A DNA stretch of 64,000 bases from Rubrivivax sp. (lineage in GTDB: Bacteria > Pseudomonadota > Gammaproteobacteria > Burkholderiales > Burkholderiaceae_C). Position numbers and translations under genes: made by a program. This document shows, piece after piece, positions 60,212 to 64,000 of the stretch. Each line of letters opens with the position of its first letter. The stretch's first letter is position 1. The notes under the pieces are model-generated. The model was not told the DNA's origin. It saw nothing but the letters and a program-made list of their open reading frames with translations, and did no database searches. Location: NCBI GenBank assembly GCA_020248915.1, contig JADCGP010000010.1, positions 62,001 through 126,000 on the forward strand, read 5' to 3'.

Positions 60212-61174
60212 ATGCCGTTCCCGCCCCGATCCCGTTCCTGGCCCCGCGCGCTGGCCGCGGCGGCCGTCGCTGCCGTGCTGCTTGCTGGCTGTGGCGGCGG
60301 TACGTCGCAGTTCGAGCCGTTCAAGCCGCAGCGCCTGTTCGCCTTCGGCGACGAGTCGAGCGCGCTGTCGGCGGGCGGGGCCGCACCGCGCGGGTCGACC
60401 TGGAGCGTCAACGGCGTCGACGGCAACGGCGCCGTCGACTGCACCCTGCGCCCGATCTGGACGCAACAGTTGGCGGCCATCTACGGCTTCGTGTTCGCCG
60501 AGTGCCCGGGTAACGCGACGGTGTTCGCCGCGCGCACCTACGCCGCTGCCGGCGCCAAGGTGCTCAACCTGGACGCTCAGATCGCGACGGCACGCACCGA
60601 TGCCGGGGGCTTCAACGACAAGGACCTGGCCACCTACTTCGCCGGCACCAACGACATCGTGGAGCTGTACGAGCAGTATCCGGCACGCAGCGAGGCGGAA
60701 CTGCTGGCCGAGGCACGCGCCCGCGGCACCGCAGCCGCGCGCCAGGTCAACCGGCTGATCGAACTGGGCGCCAAGGTCATCGTCTCCAACCTGCCCGACC
60801 TGGCCTACTCCCCCTACGCCCAGGCGCAGAACGCTTCAAGCGGCGACCCCGGCCGCGCGGCGCTGATCGGCCGCCTGGGCGCGGCCTTCAACGAGGCGCT
60901 CGGCGTGTCGATCCTGATCGACGGCCGCTTCGTCGGACTGGTGCAGCTCGACCAGCGCACCCAGGTGCTGGGGCGGGCGCCGACGGCCTATGGCTACGCC
61001 AACTTCACGAGCGCGGTCTGCGCCACCGCGCCGCCGCAGTGCACGACGGCCACGCTCGTGACCGACGGCAATGCCGACACGTGGTTCTGGGCCGGCGACC
61101 GCTGGCTGGCGTCGTCCGGGCACGCCCAGCTGGCCACGCTGGCGATCGACCGGGCGGTGCGCAACCCGTTCTGA
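60212..61174 (+). CDS. SGNH/GDSL-like hydrolase lipoprotein
   Basis: A 320-residue protein with a lipobox (VAAVLLAGCGG, Cys at residue ~27), so a probable outer-membrane-facing lipoprotein. The block I region reads FAFGDESSALS (~44) instead of the usual FGDSLSD; block III is AGTNDIVEL (~147) and the C-terminal WAGDRWLASSGHAQLA (~295) would give the Asp/His pair. Four cysteines may form disulfides. It is probably an esterase or lipase of unknown substrate. A decayed relative lies just downstream. Confidence 0.75.
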   Translation: MPFPPRSRSWPRALAAAAVAAVLLAGCGGGTSQFEPFKPQRLFAFGDESSALSAGGAAPRGSTWSVNGVDGNGAVDCTLRPIWTQQLAAIYGFVFAECPGNATVFAARTYAAAGAKVLNLDAQIATARTDAGGFNDKDLATYFAGTNDIVELYEQYPARSEAELLAEARARGTAAARQVNRLIELGAKVIVSNLPDLAYSPYAQAQNASSGDPGRAALIGRLGAAFNEALGVSILIDGRFVGLVQLDQRTQVLGRAPTAYGYANFTSAVCATAPPQCTTATLVTDGNADTWFWAGDRWLASSGHAQLATLAIDRAVRNPF

Positions 61175-61434
61175 CCCAGGCGGATCCGCGCCCGTCGGCG
61201 GCGCCACCGGGTGGTGACCCGCCGCCCGCGGCGCGCGAGCCCGGCGAGCTGACTTACGACCCCGGCAGGCGCGGCCTCCCGGCGGCCAGCCTCGCGCGCG
61301 GTCAGATCGGGTGCAAGACGGTCGGCCAGGTCCGGCACACGCCCAGGGGTAGCCGCCCTGCAGACGGCTGGCCGTGATCCGCGCGGCCGAGGCCGTGCCA
61401 TGCGGGCGCCGGGGCGATGCCAAGGAGACCATCG

Positions 61435-62091
61435 ATGAAGTCGCCCCGATCCTGGGCGCTCGGCGCCCTCGGCACCGGCCTTCTCGCCGCCTGCGGCGGC
61501 AGTGACCCCTAGGTACCTGGATCGGGCGGCCCGTCCGGGGCTCCCACCTCGCGTGGCACCTTCAGCGCCGAGGTCGGCTTCGGCACGGTGTCGCTGCGCG
61601 GCCCGGCGGCCTCCGACCCGGCGCTTGCCTCGACCCGCACCGGCTACGGCCAGGGTGGCTCGCGCGTGACCGACTCCAACGGCATCGGCAAGAGCGGCGG
61701 CCGCCACCGACATCCCGACACGGTGCGCCGCCGGCCAGCTGATGGCCGGCCAGGCCAGCGCGGCCCTGCTCGCCGCGCAGTCGGCAGCCACTGGCGGGAT
61801 GACGAAGGCGGCGCTGGAACTCTCGGGCGGAAGCCGCGAGACCCTCCTCGCCAACGGCGGGCGCCACGTCGCCGTGATCAACCTGCCCGACTTCGTGGAC
61901 ACGCCGTTCGGCGCCGCCGTCACGGCCAACCCGCAGTCGGCCGCCCTGGCGCCGGTGCCGTCGGCGCTGTCGGAGACCTTCAACCTCTGGCTGCGCGAGG
62001 GGCTGACCGACCAGCCCATACGCATCGTCGACGCCTGGGCCTTCATCAAGCTGCGCAAGGCGCGCCCCGCGACCTGCGGCCTGGTCCACGT
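61435..62091 (+). pseudogene. Decayed SGNH/GDSL hydrolase lipoprotein gene
   Basis: AAGGAG (61422-61427) and ATG 61435 begin a lipoprotein signal (GTGLLAACGGSDP) that stops at TAG 61510, one base from a tyrosine codon. The same frame continues with family-like text (VPGSGGPSGAPTSRGTFSA, then TGYGQGGSRVTDSNGIGKSGG near 61640-61700), but the catalytic block I between them is missing. From ~61700 the homology switches to frame 2 (AALLAAQSAATGG, AVINLPDFVDTPFG, TFNLWLREGL, to ~62075). One stop, one frameshift and internal deletions make this a pseudogene; the start signals remain intact. Confidence 0.82.
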
Positions 62092-62583
62092 GACGGCGCC
62101 GACGCGCAGACCGGCGACGCGACGACGGCGACCTTCGTCATCGAGCGCATGCTGACGCCCGACGTCGGCGCCGAGCTCGTGCTCGGCGTGCCGCCGCGCA
62201 TCGAGGCCCGCGCCACCGGCTCGGTGGCCTCCCTCGGCGACGACGTGCTGTCGGCCAGGAACGTGGCCCCGACGCTGATCGTGAACGGGTACTTCGGCGA
62301 TCCCGGCTCGACCTCGCGGCCCTACGTGGGCCTCGGCATCAACTACACGCGCTTCGCCGGCGCACGCTCGACGCAGGCTCCGCGGGTCGAGCTGTCGGAC
62401 TCGGTGGGCGCGGTGGTGCAGGCGGGCCTCGACCACGCGCTCGACAGGCGCTGGGGCATGTTCGCGAGCGTCGCCCGCGTCCACGTCAAGTCCGACCTGG
62501 TGGCGGTGGGCAGCACCGTGCCGACGACCACGAACGACTTCAGGCCGGTGACCTGCTCGCTCGGCGTCTGGAACCGGATCTGA
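62092..62583 (+). pseudogene. OmpW-family outer-membrane protein, C-terminal remnant
   Basis: In frame 1 the last ~160 codons match the second half of OmpW: FVIERMLTPDVGAELVLG, RNVAPTLIVNGYFGD, RPYVGLGINYTRF and the GLDHALDRRWGMFASVARVH strand. OmpW is an eight-stranded outer-membrane barrel; the signal peptide and first strands are absent, and the C terminus (GVWNRI) lacks the usual aromatic end. It is joined directly to the SGNH pseudogene, implying a deletion that fused the two. It is not expected to be functional. Confidence 0.78.
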
Positions 62584-62612
62584 CGCCTGCAGCGCTCGGC
62601 CCGGGCGCGGGC

Positions 62613-63827
62613 TCAGACCCGCACGTAGATGCGCCTGCGGTCCAGTTCGCGCGCCACCAGCGCGTAGACGGCCAGGTTGGCCAGCGCGAAGACGAGCGAC
62701 CCCAGCCGCGGATCGCCCGCCGCCGCGCCCAGCGGCTCGAACAGCGTGCGCCACAGCCAGGGCAGCGGCGTGATCCAGCGCGGCTCGCCGGCCGGCCCGG
62801 TGCCGTCGGACCAGCGCAGCAGCGCGAGCGCCCGCGGCACCAGGCCCGACAGCACGAACACGAACAGCGCGTTGCGGCCGAACCACTCGCAGCCGCGCGC
62901 CCAGGCCGCAGGCACCGGCGCGCCGCCGCCGCGGCGCGGCCGGATCTCGACCAGGTGCAGCACCGCCACCAGCGCCAGCAGCGCGAGGCTGGTCGTGGCC
63001 AGCACGTAGCTCGAGCTCCAGATCTTCTTGTTGAGCGGGAACTCGAGCTGCCAGAGCCAGGCGAGCAGCCCGAATGCGATGGCGGCCAGGCACAGCCGCG
63101 ACAGCAGCTCGGCGTCGATCGCGCCGGCGTCGCGCGCGCGGCGCACGACCTCGCCGGCCCACCAGCCGAGCAGCACCTGCGCGATCGCCGGCACCGTGCT
63201 GGCGAGCCCCTCGGGGTCGAACGGCACGCCCTCGCCGCGGTACAGGTGCTGTGGTCCGAGCAGGGCACGGTCGAGCGCGGTGCCGAAGTAGCCCTCGAGG
63301 CTGTACGGGTCGGCGCCGCCCAGCAGCCGGCAGGCAGCCCAGTAGCCGAGCAGCAGGACGGCGGCGGCGGCCAGCACGCGGCGCGGTGAGCGCCCCAGCA
63401 GCCAGACCAGCGCCGCGGCGGCACCGAAGGCCAGCGCGATGCGCTGCAACACGCCGAGGATGCGCAGCCCCTCGAGGTCGCGCGCCACCAGCGTGCCCGC
63501 GGCGTCCCAGCGCACGAAGGGGAACGCGTGCAGCGCCACGCCGATCGCGAAGACGAGCACCGTGCGCCGCGCGACGTGGCGCCAGAACGCGGCGGCAGGC
63601 GCGGCCGCGTGCGCCGGCAGCACCAGCGCGAGGGCGTTGCCCACCGCGAACAGGAAGAACGGGAACACCAGGTCGGTCGGCGTCATGCCGTGCCAGGGCG
63701 CATGCGCGAGCGGCGGGTACAGGTGGCTCCAGCTGCCCGGGTTGTTGACAAGGATCATCAGCGCCACCGTGGCGCCGCGGAAGACGTCGAGGGCGCGCAG
63801 CCGCCCGGCCGTGCCCGGTGCACTCAT
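62613..63827 (-). CDS. NagX-like / heparan-alpha-glucosaminide N-acetyltransferase-type membrane protein
   Basis: A 404-residue polytopic protein with about ten hydrophobic segments. RALDVFRGATVALMILVNNP (residue ~13) followed by the conserved YPPLAHAPWHGMTPTDLVFP stretch (~38) is the signature of the DUF5009/HGSNAT-like acyltransferase family. In bacteria some (NagX) work with amino sugars; a catalytic histidine is likely in HAPWHG. nagA is 40 kb away, so a link is only suggestive. ATG 63827 (MSAPGTAG) is chosen because upstream sequence is a tandem repeat. Confidence 0.88.
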   Translation of the reverse strand: MSAPGTAGRLRALDVFRGATVALMILVNNPGSWSHLYPPLAHAPWHGMTPTDLVFPFFLFAVGNALALVLPAHAAAPAAAFWRHVARRTVLVFAIGVALHAFPFVRWDAAGTLVARDLEGLRILGVLQRIALAFGAAAALVWLLGRSPRRVLAAAAVLLLGYWAACRLLGGADPYSLEGYFGTALDRALLGPQHLYRGEGVPFDPEGLASTVPAIAQVLLGWWAGEVVRRARDAGAIDAELLSRLCLAAIAFGLLAWLWQLEFPLNKKIWSSSYVLATTSLALLALVAVLHLVEIRPRRGGGAPVPAAWARGCEWFGRNALFVFVLSGLVPRALALLRWSDGTGPAGEPRWITPLPWLWRTLFEPLGAAAGDPRLGSLVFALANLAVYALVARELDRRRIYVRV

Positions 63828-63852
63828 GGCCGCACGGCCACCCGGTGCGGAG

Positions 63853-63938
63853 TCCGCACAGGCCGCACAGGCCGCACAGGCCGCAGAGGCCGCACAGGCC
63901 GCACAGGCCACAGAGCCCGCAGAGCCCGCAGAAGCCGC
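63853..63938. repeat. Imperfect 9-bp tandem repeat array
   Basis: About nine units of GCCGCACAG or close variants (GCCGCAGAG, GCCACAGAG, CCCGCAGAG) run head to tail next to the NagX-like start. In the plus frame they encode AQA/AEA repeats continuing into Arg-rich sequence, open to the window edge from ATG 63826. That ATG overlaps the opposing start, so a plus-strand gene is doubtful. Confidence 0.75.
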
Positions 63939-64000
63939 CGCCCGCGCACGAGGCCCCTCAGCGCGGCGGCGCCGGCGCCGCGCAAAGCGCGCGCCGGACG

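Noticed and set aside
61513..62583. A single large gene in frame 1 after the TAG
   Set aside because: Between ~61700 and ~62090 the SGNH homology is in frame 2, so the frame-1 translation there is not coding; the open frame is a by-product of high GC.

Overview
The window is about 72% GC and carries chromosomal, mostly housekeeping DNA. Gene content and order point to the order Burkholderiales, probably a Rubrivivax/Leptothrix/Sphaerotilaceae-like member. The pointers are pilB-pilC-pilD-coaE-zapD-yacG, ffh-ccsA-pilS-pilR-ampD, rplU-rpmA-obgE-proB-rppH-proS, HrcA/CIRCE-controlled groES-groEL, an H1-like histone with a WPFPTGNKP tail, and nrdA/nrdB with NrdR boxes. The taxonomic placement is inference. 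No insertion sequence, prophage, integrase or CRISPR array is visible, and composition looks uniform.

Layout. 1-5.9 kb: the 3' part of a double-length uvrA, then two small hypothetical genes on the minus strand. 6.2-9.1 kb: a complete DctPQM TRAP transporter. 9.1-11.6 kb: the msrP-msrQ periplasmic methionine-sulfoxide repair pair and a diheme cytochrome c4, all on the minus strand. 11.7-15 kb: engB, an alpha/beta hydrolase and a DUF1631 gene. 15-17.3 kb: groES-groEL with CIRCE and a strong promoter. 17.3-21 kb: a persulfide dioxygenase-rhodanese fusion, divergent from a three-gene export cluster (Tat amidohydrolase, YtkA-like protein, MauG-like diheme peroxidase). 21-28 kb: nagA, yacG, zapD, coaE and pilD-pilC-pilB on the minus strand. 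28-33 kb: tRNA-Pro, ispB, then rplU-rpmA-obgE-proB and rppH. 33-43 kb: proS with a lytic transglycosylase, ubiX, grxD, prmC-prfA-hemA, miaB and tRNA-Met. 43-51 kb: ftsY and ffh (both halves of the SRP targeting pathway), a CcsA-like gene, pilS-pilR and ampD. 51-56 kb: nrdA, nrdB and the histone. 56-60 kb: a TPR-like gene, purE-purK and a Sua5-type tsaC. 60-64 kb: an SGNH-type lipoprotein, a decayed second SGNH gene joined to an ompW remnant, and a NagX-like membrane acyltransferase.

Functional links. PilB (assembly ATPase), PilC (platform), PilD (prepilin peptidase) and PilS/PilR (sigma54-dependent control of pilin) together imply functional type IV pili, although pilA is not here. Translation is represented by L21, L27, ObgE, EngB, ProS, RF1 with its methylase PrmC, MiaB, TsaC and two tRNAs. 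NrdA and NrdB supply dNTPs and appear to be under NrdR control.

The most unusual items are the tandem double UvrA, the SGNH/OmpW pseudogene junction, the amidohydrolase/YtkA/MauG-like export cluster, perfect hairpins at the groES stop codon and in the histone leader, a 21-bp tandem duplication in the rplU leader, and two genes (engB, hemA) whose -10 elements sit so close to the start codon that the mRNAs may be leaderless. No clearly new multi-gene system was found; the export cluster is the best candidate.
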